A stretch of DNA of 64,000 nucleotides from Kineosporia succinea (lineage in GTDB: Bacteria; Actinomycetota; Actinomycetes; Actinomycetales; Kineosporiaceae), in contig NZ_JAUSQZ010000001.1 of the NCBI RefSeq assembly GCF_030811555.1, positions 7,375,241 to 7,439,240 of the forward strand, written 5' to 3'. This document shows, piece after piece, positions 16,586 to 26,474 of this stretch (within the stretch, counting starts at the first letter, position 1; every line of letters starts with the position of its first letter). Under the pieces are notes generated by a model that worked only from the letters and a program-made list of their open reading frames with translations, was not told the origin of the DNA and ran no database searches. Both the position numbers and the translations under genes were made by a program.

Positions 16586-18454
16586 ATGCTGCTCGAACCC
16601 CGTGACCAGATCCTCGACATCTGGCGCGCGTCGCTGCGCTACTCCTACCGCACCGGCGAGTGGAACTGGGCCGGCAACTCGATCAGCGACGCCGAGCAGC
16701 TGCTGTGCATCCTCTACCCGGCCACCGCCGTGCCCACCCTGGGGTTCGACCAGCCCGACCTGATGGGCGAGGACGTCGCCGCCGTCCTGCACCCGCTGGG
16801 CAACCAGCTCGAGGCGCCCCGCACGATGATCACGCTGCTCATCCAGTACATGCGGACGTACACCGACGAGGTGGGCAACCCGACGTTCCGGGCCGGCAGC
16901 TACATCGACCCGGAAGAGGTCACCGGGGCCGGGGCCGTCACCACCGGCGAGCAGCGCGACCTGGAGATCGTCGACTCGTACTCGATGTCGGTCTCCCTGT
17001 GCCTGGCCGTGCTGGGATTTCTGCAGGCGTTCCGCGAGGGGGTGCGCAGCCGGGCCCTCCTGGCCCAGATCGAGGAGCTGCGCGGGCTCACGTCGCACCG
17101 GCTGACCGGGGCCCTCACCGGCCTGCTGCGCAGCTTCTCGGTGCACGTCTTCGAGATCGACTCGCTCGCCGGGCAGAGCCTGCTGCGCAACGTGAACCAG
17201 GCGCGGGAACCCGACCGGATCGTCGCCGACCGGCTGTCCCGCGAACTCGACGACATCCGCGGCCGCCTGCGGGGCGACGTCACCATCGGATCCGGCGTGG
17301 TGGCCGACGAGCTCGACAACCGGGCGCGGCTGTTCGAGTGCGGCTGGTCGTGGGGCGTCATCAAGGGCGCGGCCGGGGTCTCCTACACCGACGAGGTCAC
17401 CACCCAGCCCCCGGGGGTCGCCGAGGACCGGCCCTACCTGTACTTCACCGGCGTCGCGCTCGACGGCATCGAAGACCTCTTCAGCCGGCGCACCCAGATC
17501 CTCGGCCTCCTCGACGACGTGCAGCTGCGGGCGGCCCAGGCTCTGCGTCTGCGCTACGACCTGACCCTCGCCTTCTGGACGCGGGTCGCCACCACCGGCT
17601 CCACCGGCCCCGCCCGGATCGCCGTGGAAGACGTCCCCTGGCGTACCTCCGACGGCGTCGAGTCCGAGTACTACACGCTGTTCGTCACCTCGATGGTCGT
17701 CCAGCAGCTGGCCGACGACCCGGCGAGCGCACCGTTGCTGTCGCGGATGGCCCGGATCATGGAGCACCTGGCCGACCGCGGGCGCATCACCAGCCGCCCC
17801 GTCACCCGCAGCCCGGTCAGGTCCGAGGACCAGGCGCTGCGCCTGCACGAGCCCGGTGAACGACTCACCCTCCGCGGCACGGAAGAGCTTGGCTCCCGGC
17901 AGGTCTGGCGGATCGCGAACTACTCCTCGCTGCTGTTCAAGCGCGCGGTGCGGATCTCCGGGCTGCTGGCCGACGTCGAGCAGCGCGACGCCATGCTGCG
18001 GCTCAGCGACACCCTCATGCAGCACCTGCAGGCCCGGCGGCTGACCGAGGGCGACGGCACCGGCCTGTGGGACCAGCTCTCCCCCGCCCTGCCCATCACC
18101 CTGTCCGAGAAGCAGCCGCCGTCCTGGTACCACACCGAGCGCGTCATCGAGGGCCTGGTCACCGCGGCCGGCATGCTCACCGAGGACCTGCCGCCCAGCC
18201 CGGCGCTGCTGCCGCTGGCCACCGACCTGCTCGCCGAGGCCGAGAACATCTTCGCGCAGGAGAAACTCGCGGGCACCCGCACCCAGGGCCACGCCGTGCG
18301 GGTCTCGTTCGACTCCATCGAGAAGCACCTCGAGCGGGCCCGGCTGCTGCTGCGCCGCCGCCCGGGCACGTCTCTCACCCTGGTGCAGGGTGTGCTGCGC
18401 GAGCTCGACGGCCTGGCGATGGCCCGGCAGGGTCCCGGGCGCGGTACGGCATGA
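16586..18454 (+). CDS. SCO2524-type protein, large helical, unknown function
   Basis: A 622-residue protein without signal peptide or membrane helix and rich in predicted alpha-helix. It begins with an aromatic-rich conserved-looking segment (ILDIWRASLRYSYRTGEWNW, then CILYPATAVPTLGFDQPD). No enzymatic motif is recognisable. Placement between the methyltransferase and the P-loop protein gives the family call. Its TGA overlaps the ATG of the P-loop gene (ATGA), suggesting a complex or fixed stoichiometry with it. Confidence 0.75.
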   Translation: MLLEPRDQILDIWRASLRYSYRTGEWNWAGNSISDAEQLLCILYPATAVPTLGFDQPDLMGEDVAAVLHPLGNQLEAPRTMITLLIQYMRTYTDEVGNPTFRAGSYIDPEEVTGAGAVTTGEQRDLEIVDSYSMSVSLCLAVLGFLQAFREGVRSRALLAQIEELRGLTSHRLTGALTGLLRSFSVHVFEIDSLAGQSLLRNVNQAREPDRIVADRLSRELDDIRGRLRGDVTIGSGVVADELDNRARLFECGWSWGVIKGAAGVSYTDEVTTQPPGVAEDRPYLYFTGVALDGIEDLFSRRTQILGLLDDVQLRAAQALRLRYDLTLAFWTRVATTGSTGPARIAVEDVPWRTSDGVESEYYTLFVTSMVVQQLADDPASAPLLSRMARIMEHLADRGRITSRPVTRSPVRSEDQALRLHEPGERLTLRGTEELGSRQVWRIANYSSLLFKRAVRISGLLADVEQRDAMLRLSDTLMQHLQARRLTEGDGTGLWDQLSPALPITLSEKQPPSWYHTERVIEGLVTAAGMLTEDLPPSPALLPLATDLLAEAENIFAQEKLAGTRTQGHAVRVSFDSIEKHLERARLLLRRRPGTSLTLVQGVLRELDGLAMARQGPGRGTA

Positions 18455-19371
18455 TCGTCTTCGCCACGTCCGACAAGGGCGGCACCGGCCGGTCGGTCAC
18501 CAGCTGCAACCTGGTGTACCAGGCCGCGCTGCGTGGGCTGAACGTCGGCTACCTCGACTGGGACTTCGGATCTCCCACCGCCGGAGCCATTTTCGGTGTC
18601 GACTCGCTGAACCGGGGCACCCGCTCCGGGCGCGGCCAGCACGCGTACTTCCTGGGGCAGGTGCTCGAGCCGGAGACCGTCGATATCTGGGCCGCCTCCG
18701 ACCGCAACAGCCTGCGGCACCGCCCGCCCGGCAGCGGGCGCATGGAGCTGCTGCCCGGTGACGAGGGCCAGGGCGAGTTCCGGGTCGGCGAGGGCCCGAT
18801 CGTGCAGCGCGCCCTCGACATCCTGCGCTGGGCCCAGAACGAGTACGACCTCACCGTGGTCGATCTCAGCGCCGGCCGCTCCTACGCCCTGCGCATGGCC
18901 CTGACCGCCACCCGGCCGGACGAGAACGTGGGCCGCTCCCGCTGGCTCGTGTTCCACCGCTGGACCATGCAGCACCTGACCGCCGCCCACGGCCTCGTGC
19001 ACGGCGCCCAGGGCCTGCTCGACACCGGCACCAAGGTCGGCCACGACCGCGAGGACCTGCTCGACCGGATCCGGTTCGTGCGCACCGCCATCATCGACCC
19101 GAACGCCCCCGACCTGCGCGGCCTGCGCACGTCCCAGCTGTCGTGGCTGAGCGAGCGCAACGCCGAACTGCACCTGCGCGCGCGGGAACTCGAGCTCGGA
19201 GCCCGGTGGGTGCTGGGCAGCATCCCGGTCGACCCGGTGTTCCAGTGGCACGAGCAGCTGCTCACCAGCAGCGACCTGTACGGCCGGGAGACCGCCAACA
19301 AGGTCACCGTCGACGCCCTGCACGACCTCTCGCTGGCCGTGCTCGACGACGACGCCTGGGAACCCCGGTGA
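18451..19371 (+). CDS. SCO2523-type MinD/ParA-like protein with variant P-loop
   Basis: A 306-residue protein of the SIMIBI (MinD/ParA) class. The deviant Walker A motif appears as SDKGGTGRSVTS: the signature Lys is kept but the P-loop Lys is replaced by Arg. The switch I-like acidic motif is YLDWDFGSPTAG and the Walker B-like strand YDLTVVDLSAG. Such proteins usually dimerise around ATP and bind membranes or partner proteins; the Lys-to-Arg change may allow binding with weak hydrolysis. It overlaps its neighbours at ATGA (start) and GTGA (stop), so it sits at the centre of a co-translated trio. Confidence 0.85.
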   Translation: MIVFATSDKGGTGRSVTSCNLVYQAALRGLNVGYLDWDFGSPTAGAIFGVDSLNRGTRSGRGQHAYFLGQVLEPETVDIWAASDRNSLRHRPPGSGRMELLPGDEGQGEFRVGEGPIVQRALDILRWAQNEYDLTVVDLSAGRSYALRMALTATRPDENVGRSRWLVFHRWTMQHLTAAHGLVHGAQGLLDTGTKVGHDREDLLDRIRFVRTAIIDPNAPDLRGLRTSQLSWLSERNAELHLRARELELGARWVLGSIPVDPVFQWHEQLLTSSDLYGRETANKVTVDALHDLSLAVLDDDAWEPR

Positions 19372-20327
19372 GCGCCACCGGCGAGTTCCACCAGACCGAG
19401 GCCGAGCCCCGCACCCGGGCCCTGGCCATGTCCCACCTGTCGGTCGAGGTCGGTCACCTCTACCTCGAAGACCTCCTGGCCGGGCCCGAGCGCCTGCGCG
19501 AGCAGTTCACCGAGGTCGGGCGCTGGCTGCAGACCGCCCGGGCCTCGGTCCCGGCCCCGAAACCCCGCATCAGCACCTGCTTCCTGATCGACGACTACTT
19601 CTCCCCCGACCTCGGCGATCCGGGCGAGGTGATCACGATGATCACCTCGGCCGCCACCGAGGCCGGCGTCCCGATCGACTACCTGGCCCGCGAATCCGCC
19701 TGCGCCCTGGTGCGAGGCCCGACCGGGCCGGTCAGCCCGGCCCAGCAGCTCGTCGACGCGCTGGTCGTCGAACCGCCGCCACACACCACCGGCGGGCGCC
19801 CACCGGTCACCCAGTCGGGGTGGCTGAGTAACGGACGCCGCTCGCCCGGCGCCGACGACGGCTCGGCGATGAGTGTGGTCACCTGGGAACCACCGGAACA
19901 GACCACCGCGCGCGGGCATTCGGTGTTCGTCGACGTCGAGCTGTGGAAGGACGAGCCCGGCGGGCGGCGCTGGTCGTGCGCGCTGCTGGCCGCGGCCTGG
20001 CAGTGGCTGCGGCTGGGGCTGCCGCGCTACCAGGGCCAGCCGCTGGCCGAGCCCGAGCCGGTTCCCGACCACTGGCCCGCCCGCTGGGGCGACCTGCCCG
20101 GCGTCCTGCGCCTGGACGACCGCGCCGCCCCGTTCACCGCGCAGCGCACCCTGTCGATCATGTCGTCGCGATTCCTGCTGGTGGAGGCCGCGGTTCGTAC
20201 CGTGCTCGACCAGGTCTGGCAGGACCCCGAGGCCGCCCGCCTGATCGCCGACGGCGCCGCCCGCGAGGGCCTGACGCTACCGGCCGACGCTCTGGCCCGC
20301 GTCGGGTATGTCCTCGTCGGGCCCTGA
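19368..20327 (+). CDS. SCO2522-type protein, unknown function
   Basis: A 319-residue protein without membrane helices. Distinct segments are ISTCFLIDDYFSPDLGDPGE near residue 65, a Trp-rich middle, and MSSRFLLVEAAVRTVLDQVW near the C-terminus. I recognise no catalytic domain. GTG 19368 overlaps the stop of the P-loop gene. The last 51 bp (20277-20327) overlap, on opposite strands, the 3' end of the convergent two-TM gene. Confidence 0.75.
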   Translation: MSATGEFHQTEAEPRTRALAMSHLSVEVGHLYLEDLLAGPERLREQFTEVGRWLQTARASVPAPKPRISTCFLIDDYFSPDLGDPGEVITMITSAATEAGVPIDYLARESACALVRGPTGPVSPAQQLVDALVVEPPPHTTGGRPPVTQSGWLSNGRRSPGADDGSAMSVVTWEPPEQTTARGHSVFVDVELWKDEPGGRRWSCALLAAAWQWLRLGLPRYQGQPLAEPEPVPDHWPARWGDLPGVLRLDDRAAPFTAQRTLSIMSSRFLLVEAAVRTVLDQVWQDPEAARLIADGAAREGLTLPADALARVGYVLVGP

Positions 20328-21362
20328 CAGGTCGATCTCGGCCACGAAACCGTCTTTCGCGCTGCCGAGCAGGTGCCCGCGGTGGTTGCGGCCGCCGGCG
20401 ATCTGCAGCGAGGTGTCGGGGTCGGGCAGCGAACCGGCCACGCGCCACAGCTCTTCGAAGCGCTCGCGGTGGCTGTCGAGACGGTGCTTCTCCTGCACCA
20501 GGCGGGTGGTGATGATGACCGGCTGCACCGCGTTGGTGATGCGGCTGGCCCGGGTGGTCTCGTAGGCCAGCACGTCGTCGAACACGATGAAGTCGCTGAC
20601 GTGGTCTTTCAGGCGCTCGGGGGTGTTGGACTCGTCGATGCCGCGGATGTCGACCCCGGCCTCGCGCTGAAGACGCTGCACCCGCAGGAAGTTCGGGTCG
20701 CTGGCGAACTCCGGGGCGTCGAACACGAAGATGCGCCGGATGGCCACGCCACGGCGGGCCGCGGCGCGCTGGATCTCGAGGTAACGGGCCCCGAGGTCGG
20801 TCAGCCAGAGGCCGCCCTCGAAGCCCTTGCCGCCCGCGTCGACCGTGACCAGGCTGGTGGCGACGATCGACCGGCGGGCGCTCTTGGCCAGGGCCAGCAG
20901 GTACTCCCGGTCTTCGCCGTCGTAGTAAACCTCCTCGCCGGCACCGAGCGTGCGCAACAGCCGGGAGACCCGCTCGACCTCCTCGGCGGCCAGGCGGTTG
21001 ATCAGGTCGGGACTGCGGGTGCTGAGACGCCCCGCGTGGAGCAGGAACTCGTTGAGCACCTCGGACTGCAGCGCCGACTGCTCGATCATGCGGGAGGCGG
21101 AGCTGCGCTCGATGCGCTTGAGGCCGTCGCCGAACTCGGTCTGGGCCTGGCTGAACTCGCCCAGCAGCTGCGAGATCAGGGTGACCCCGCCGACCAGGAA
21201 GGCCATGATCAGCTGGTCGCCGACGTTGTTGTTGAGCACCTCCTGCAGCATGTTCGAGGCGACGAAGGTGGCCCCGCCGACCACCGCGGCGACCGTGATG
21301 CGGCGCAGGGTGCGCAGTTCGGCGCTCGGCGGGCGGGACGGCGGGCTGGTCGGCGAGGACAT
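20277..21362 (-). CDS. Two-TM protein with a possible PLD-like cytoplasmic domain
   Basis: A 361-residue protein. A short Ser/Pro-rich N-terminus is followed by two membrane helices (about residues 24-43 and 50-68), a coiled region, then a soluble domain of about 200 residues. Strings such as EEVYYDGEDREYLLALAKSA and RYLEIQRAAARRGVAIRRIF resemble HKD-less phospholipase D-like domains; that fold call is a weak inference. The ATG overlaps the stop of the upstream SCO2521-type gene (TGATG), so it belongs to the cluster by coupling. It could anchor the soluble cluster proteins at the membrane. Confidence 0.65.
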   Translation of the reverse strand: MSSPTSPPSRPPSAELRTLRRITVAAVVGGATFVASNMLQEVLNNNVGDQLIMAFLVGGVTLISQLLGEFSQAQTEFGDGLKRIERSSASRMIEQSALQSEVLNEFLLHAGRLSTRSPDLINRLAAEEVERVSRLLRTLGAGEEVYYDGEDREYLLALAKSARRSIVATSLVTVDAGGKGFEGGLWLTDLGARYLEIQRAAARRGVAIRRIFVFDAPEFASDPNFLRVQRLQREAGVDIRGIDESNTPERLKDHVSDFIVFDDVLAYETTRASRITNAVQPVIITTRLVQEKHRLDSHRERFEELWRVAGSLPDPDTSLQIAGGRNHRGHLLGSAKDGFVAEIDLSGPDEDIPDAGQSVGR

Positions 21363-22387
21363 CAGGGCTCTCCCACTCGCGACGGACGGGGACGCTGGCG
21401 GACCGCCTGTTCCACGGCGGCGAGGGCGATCTGGTCGCGGACCCGGCTGACGGCCGAGGCCCACTGCGCGCTGAGACCGGAGACCCGGTCGGCCTCGGCC
21501 CGCAGCTCGGCCAGGACCGGACCGAGCCGGGCGCCCGGGAGCCAGGCATGGATCAGGTGGTCGACCGCGGGGGCCAGGGTGGCCACCACCGCCGACCGGT
21601 CGGCCCGGCCGATGCCCGCCCGCTCGATCAGCCCGAGCAGTGACGACAGCAGCCAGTCGTGCAGGGCGATGTCGAGACACAGCTCGTCGGCCTGCGGCAT
21701 CACCTCGGGCGGGACGCGGACCAGCAGGGTGTGCACCGCCCGGCTGCGGAGCGTGAAAACCACCGAGGGAGTGCCGGTCTCGGGAACCGCGACCCAGCGC
21801 AGCCGGGTCTGCTCGGGGCGGTAGGTCTGGAGCCGGTCGAGCCGGGCCGAGCCGCGGATCTGGTTGAGCCGGTGCACGCTCGGGCCGCCCAGGTCGAGCA
21901 CACCCCCGGAGGCGGCCGGCTCGGCGAAGAACGCCTCAGCCAGCTCGGCCGCCCGCACCGGGCCCCAGGTCTCGACCGTGCCCGGCTGCGCGAGGTAGTG
22001 CGACCAGGGCAGGCGGCGCTTCTGACCGGCCACCCGCAGACCGGTGCGGGTGTGAGCCTGCACGACCTGGCCGCCGGTGACCCGCACCTCGGTGCTGACG
22101 GTGCCGACCCCGCGCAGCCGGCGGCCGACCGCCGAGGGCATCCAGCAGTCGACGCCGGTGAAGCTGTGCGGGGCCGCGACGTGGGCGACCGGACGTTCCC
22201 AGCGGCGGGGCGGACGGCCCGGGCCGGGGGTGAGCAGATCGGCGGTGGCGTCCGAGGGCAGCGGCCCGGAGTGCGGCAGCAGCCCGGTGCGGATCTCGCC
22301 GAGCGCCAGGACCGGGCCCGCCACGTCGACGGACACGGACAGCGCGGGGGTGCCGAGGGCCGGCTTCGGCTGACTCGTGACTGACAT
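21362..22387 (-). CDS. SCO2521-type protein, unknown function
   Basis: A 341-residue soluble-looking protein; the first two-thirds is beta-rich (ALSVSVDVAGPVLALGEIRT; VVFTLRSRAVHTLLVRVPPE) and the C-terminal third helical (HDWLLSSLLGLIERAGIG). ATG 22387 has GGGGGG about six bases upstream. It is transcribed away from the PL9-like gene and is coupled to the two-TM gene. The family name rests on its position beside the SCO2522-2525 set and on memory, so treat it as provisional. Confidence 0.6.
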   Translation of the reverse strand: MSVTSQPKPALGTPALSVSVDVAGPVLALGEIRTGLLPHSGPLPSDATADLLTPGPGRPPRRWERPVAHVAAPHSFTGVDCWMPSAVGRRLRGVGTVSTEVRVTGGQVVQAHTRTGLRVAGQKRRLPWSHYLAQPGTVETWGPVRAAELAEAFFAEPAASGGVLDLGGPSVHRLNQIRGSARLDRLQTYRPEQTRLRWVAVPETGTPSVVFTLRSRAVHTLLVRVPPEVMPQADELCLDIALHDWLLSSLLGLIERAGIGRADRSAVVATLAPAVDHLIHAWLPGARLGPVLAELRAEADRVSGLSAQWASAVSRVRDQIALAAVEQAVRQRPRPSRVGEP

Positions 22388-22724
22388 GCGGCCCCCCAAC
22401 CCATGTTCGCCTGCCCGACGATGGTAACTCGCGGTGCCACCACCGAGCAGGAGTCTGGAAAGGGGATCGGCCGATCCCCGCAGGTTTCGGGATCGCGTCG
22501 ACACCAATTGATGCAAATGGATCGCGGAATTTTCAGGAACTCGAAAGTTGCGGGCAACCTTTTCGGCACAACGAAAACTTGATGTCCGGAACTCGTTCGC
22601 CTAACCGAAGAATCAGCGGCCCGGCCTACGCTCTCGAACTCGTCATCCCGCCGGAATCATGAACCGCACCGACCCTCGGCTTCTGAATTCTGCGCCTGAA
22701 CAGCAGAAAGGGCACCCGCCCCTC
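22388..22724. other. AT-richer divergent promoter region
   Basis: This 337-bp gap separates the SCO2521-type gene (minus) from the beta-helix gene (plus). Base composition drops clearly around 22495-22590, as in a promoter. It holds the dyad at 22542-22565 and a TACGCT at 22627-22632 that could be the -10 of the plus-strand gene. No gene is evident. Confidence 0.5.
22542..22565. promoter_or_regulatory. Imperfect dyad, candidate operator
   Basis: Arms CGAAAGTTGC and GCAACCTTTTCG surround a GG centre; the inner GTTGC-GG-GCAAC is perfect and the outer parts pair with one extra base. It lies in the AT-rich divergent region and could serve either flanking gene. Confidence 0.4.
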
Positions 22725-24092
22725 ATGAGTAGGCAACGCAAACGGCTCGTCCCGATCCTCTCGGTCACCGCCGTGCTGGCGGCGGGGGCCGCCACCGCGC
22801 ACGCCGTGAACCCGGGCGCGACCACGACGTCCACCGCCGCCTCCACGACCGTGGCGACCACCGCGTCCACCATCGCCGCCGCGGCCACCGGCACCACCTA
22901 CTACGTGGCCCCATCGGGCAGCGACAGCGCCGCCGGCACCGCGGCCGCGCCGTTCCGGACGATCGCGTTCGCCCAGTCGAAGGCCGTCGCCGGCGACACG
23001 GTCTACTTCCGCAAGGGCACCTACGCCTACACCGCGGCGAACAAGGCCTGCTCGAGCCAGACCGCGCTGGTCGACGCGATCACCCTGAACAAGAGCGGCA
23101 GCGCGGGCAAGACGATCACCTACGCCGCCTATCCGGGCGAGACGCCGGTGTTCGACTTCTCGGCGATGAAGGACGACTGCCGCATCAAGGGTTTCAACGT
23201 CACCGGCAGCTACGTGAACGTCAAGGGCCTGGAGATCAAGGGCGTCCCGCAGAACAACACGAAGAATCACGAGTCGTGGGGCGTGTACGTCACCGGCAGC
23301 AACAACACGTTCGAGCAGCTGAACATTCACCACATCATGGGCGCCGGCCTGTTCATCAAGGACGGCGGCGGGAACCTGGTGCTCAACAGCGACTCCCACG
23401 ACAACTACGACCTCTACACCTCCAACGGTGCCGGTGAGAGCGCCGACGGGTTCGGTGCGCACATCCCGGCCGGCAAGCCCGGCAACGTGTTCCGCGGCAG
23501 CCGCGCCTGGAACAACGCCGACGACGGCTTCGACCTGATCAACGCGTTCTCGCCGGTCACCATCGAGAAGTCGTGGGCCTGGTCGAACGGCTACGTGCCG
23601 GGCACCACGACCGCGGCGGGCAACGGCAGCGGCATCAAGGCCGGCGGCTACGGCGGCGTGTACTCGGCGGCCGCGGTCAAGCACGTCGTGCGCTACTCGG
23701 TCGCGTTCAACAACCGGGCGGCGGGCTTCTACGCCAACCACCACCCGCTCGCGCTCGACTTCTCGCACAACACGGCCTACAACAACAAGCCGAACTACAA
23801 CATGCTCGGCATCACCTCCTCGGGCGCCGCGACCGGCCTGGGCACCCTGACCGACAACATCGCCCTCGGCGGCACCCTGACCAGCAACATGACCGGCACC
23901 ACGCAGAAGAACAACTCGTGGAACCTGAGCCCGGCGGTCTCGAGCAGCGACTTCCAGAGCCTGAGCACCACCGGGTGGGACGCGGCCCGGCAGGCCGACG
24001 GCAGCCTGCCGGTGCTGACCAGCCTGCGGCTGAAGTCGACCAGCCCGCTCTACGGCAAGGGCAGCGACTCGGGCAACATCGGGGCCTTCTGA
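22725..24092 (+). CDS. Secreted beta-helix polysaccharide lyase-like protein (PL9-type)
   Basis: A 455-residue secreted protein with a Sec signal (RKRLVPILSVTAVLAAGAA..AHA) and a Thr/Ala-rich linker, then a right-handed parallel beta-helix. TYYVAPSGSDSAAGTAAAPF is the usual entry to such lyases, and SADGFGAHI...NADDGFDLINAF matches the region of PL9 pectate lyases that carries the calcium-binding acidic residues. Likely cleaves pectin-type polysaccharide. ATG 22725 gives a clean signal peptide; an in-frame ATG at 22659 also exists. It ends at a strong hairpin terminator. Confidence 0.8.
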   Translation: MSRQRKRLVPILSVTAVLAAGAATAHAVNPGATTTSTAASTTVATTASTIAAAATGTTYYVAPSGSDSAAGTAAAPFRTIAFAQSKAVAGDTVYFRKGTYAYTAANKACSSQTALVDAITLNKSGSAGKTITYAAYPGETPVFDFSAMKDDCRIKGFNVTGSYVNVKGLEIKGVPQNNTKNHESWGVYVTGSNNTFEQLNIHHIMGAGLFIKDGGGNLVLNSDSHDNYDLYTSNGAGESADGFGAHIPAGKPGNVFRGSRAWNNADDGFDLINAFSPVTIEKSWAWSNGYVPGTTTAAGNGSGIKAGGYGGVYSAAAVKHVVRYSVAFNNRAAGFYANHHPLALDFSHNTAYNNKPNYNMLGITSSGAATGLGTLTDNIALGGTLTSNMTGTTQKNNSWNLSPAVSSSDFQSLSTTGWDAARQADGSLPVLTSLRLKSTSPLYGKGSDSGNIGAF

Positions 24093-24137
24093 GGCCTTTC
24101 CAAGCCTTCCGGGGTCTCAGGCGCCCTTCTGACGTGC

Positions 24138-24167
24138 GGGGCGGCCTCTTCGCGCAGAGGCCGCCCC
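24138..24167. terminator. Bidirectional hairpin terminator
   Basis: A perfect 12-bp stem, GGGGCGGCCTCT and AGAGGCCGCCCC, with a six-base loop, followed by a T-containing stretch. It lies between the convergent beta-helix and ferritin-like genes and can serve both. Confidence 0.85.
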
Positions 24168-24178
24168 GGTCAGATTTC

Positions 24179-25129
<951 letters not shown>

Positions 25130-25391
25130 CCACTGCCCCCTGCAGGTTGGTCGAGCCGGACCGGTTTGCCGGAGATGATCCGGAAAACGCGCGTCCAACG
25201 GACGCTTTCGATATCGGCGTCGGACTGGAGCGTACGGCAGCGCACGGCACCCGGGGAGCGGCCTGGTACTCGGTCTTTCGAATGATCCGCCGCGTGGCCC
25301 GGCCGGGGGTCGGGAGAGGGCCGGCCGCTGACCGAGGCGGCGGTGCGGGCGCTGAACCCGGATGCCCGCCTCGATCAGCTCACCGCACCGA

Positions 25392-26429
25392 TCAGTGCGG
25401 TGCGAAGGTGATGTGCCCCGCCTCCCGCCGCCCCTGAGCGAGACCGGCCCGCGCCGAGGGGATCCGGTTCGCGGGGTCCATCTGATCCGGGCCCATCGCG
25501 GCCCAGGACTCGGCGTCGGGCGTGATCACGTCGACGTGAGCGCCCTGGCCGCGCAGCAGCTCGACCTGGCTGGGCAGGTCGGTGCCCCAGGCCGCCTCCC
25601 GCCGGATGCCCTCGAACTGGCCGTCCTGCGGTGCGGGCGCCGGGCCGCCGAACGGCGCGAGCACCAGCACCTTCGCGTAACCGGCCGCCAGATCGGCGTT
25701 CTCGGCCGAGCGCACCCCACCATTCACATAATGGACGCCGTGGACGGCATGGGTGGGCCCCGCCCCTGGGAGGGCGGTGCTGGCGGTCACGGCATCGGCC
25801 AGGTCGACGCCGGAACGGCGGTCCAGCGGCGCCAGTTCACCGGTGTGCGCGTTGACGGCCACCGCGATCATCGGCCGCTCGGCCCACTCCTGACGGGGAA
25901 GCCGGGACGCGACCAGGGCCCGCCGCCGCTCGGAGACCTCCGGGCCGAACCGGGCGTCGCTCTCCAGGGCGAAAGCGCCCAGATTCCGCTGCAGTTCGGC
26001 CGCCGAGGTCGCGGCGGCGCCGATCTCGCGCAGCCGTTCGAAGACCGCGAGCATCGGCGAGGGACCGGCCTGCCCCGGGGAACCCGCCTGACCCTGGCGA
26101 CCGGGCTGGCCCTGCAGGCCGGGCTGACCTTGGAGACCCGCCTGCCCCTGGCGACCGGGCTGACCCTGGCGACCGGGCTGACCTTGGCGACCGGGCTGTC
26201 CCGGCCGGCCCGTGGCAACCGGCTGGGTCAGGATCGACGCCAGCAGTTCGGCGACCGGGACGCCGCTGCGGATCCACGCGGCCGAGGTGGAGCCGGAGGA
26301 CGTGCCGATGACCAGGTCGGCACCGGCGATGTCGTGACCGGCCTCGGTCAGGCCGGCGATGACGCCGATCTGCCAGGCCTGCCCGGAGGCTCCGCCGCCA
26401 CCGAGCACGAGCGCATGGGAATGGTTCAT
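25392..26429 (-). CDS. Patatin-like protein with collagen-like insert and altered dyad
   Basis: A 345-residue patatin-family protein. The oxyanion loop GGGGASG and nucleophile elbow GTSSGS (Ser) are intact. The family's catalytic Asp, normally in DGG, is Asn here: [21 protein letters not shown] collagen-like insert of 16 G-x-y triplets lies between the nucleophile helix and the next helix. Patatins hydrolyse phospholipids with a Ser-Asp dyad, so this copy may be inactive or a binding protein. ATG 26429 is preceded by AAAGG at eight bases. A 20-codon ORF with a strong ribosome site lies just upstream. Confidence 0.8.
   Translation of the reverse strand: MNHSHALVLGGGGASGQAWQIGVIAGLTEAGHDIAGADLVIGTSSGSTSAAWIRSGVPVAELLASILTQPVATGRPGQPGRQGQPGRQGQPGRQGQAGLQGQPGLQGQPGRQGQAGSPGQAGPSPMLAVFERLREIGAAATSAAELQRNLGAFALESDARFGPEVSERRRALVASRLPRQEWAERPMIAVAVNAHTGELAPLDRRSGVDLADAVTASTALPGAGPTHAVHGVHYVNGGVRSAENADLAAGYAKVLVLAPFGGPAPAPQDGQFEGIRREAAWGTDLPSQVELLRGQGAHVDVITPDAESWAAMGPDQMDPANRIPSARAGLAQGRREAGHITFAPH
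26067..26210 (-). repeat. Collagen-like G-x-y minisatellite in the patatin gene
   Basis: 144 bp encoding 16 uninterrupted G-x-y triplets, mainly GQP, GRQ, GLQ and GQA, built from a degenerate 18-bp unit. The unit length preserves frame. The segment would be a flexible or triple-helix-prone loop projecting from the patatin core. Confidence 0.85.
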
Positions 26430-26474
26430 GGTAGTCACCTTTCGGAGTGCCTGAGGTTTCGGCGCTCCCGGCGA

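Noticed and set aside
16049-18328. Long minus-strand open frame opposite the SCO2524-type gene
   Set aside because: Low-complexity Gly/Val/Gln/His translation; the sense strand encodes a well-structured protein coupled to its neighbours.
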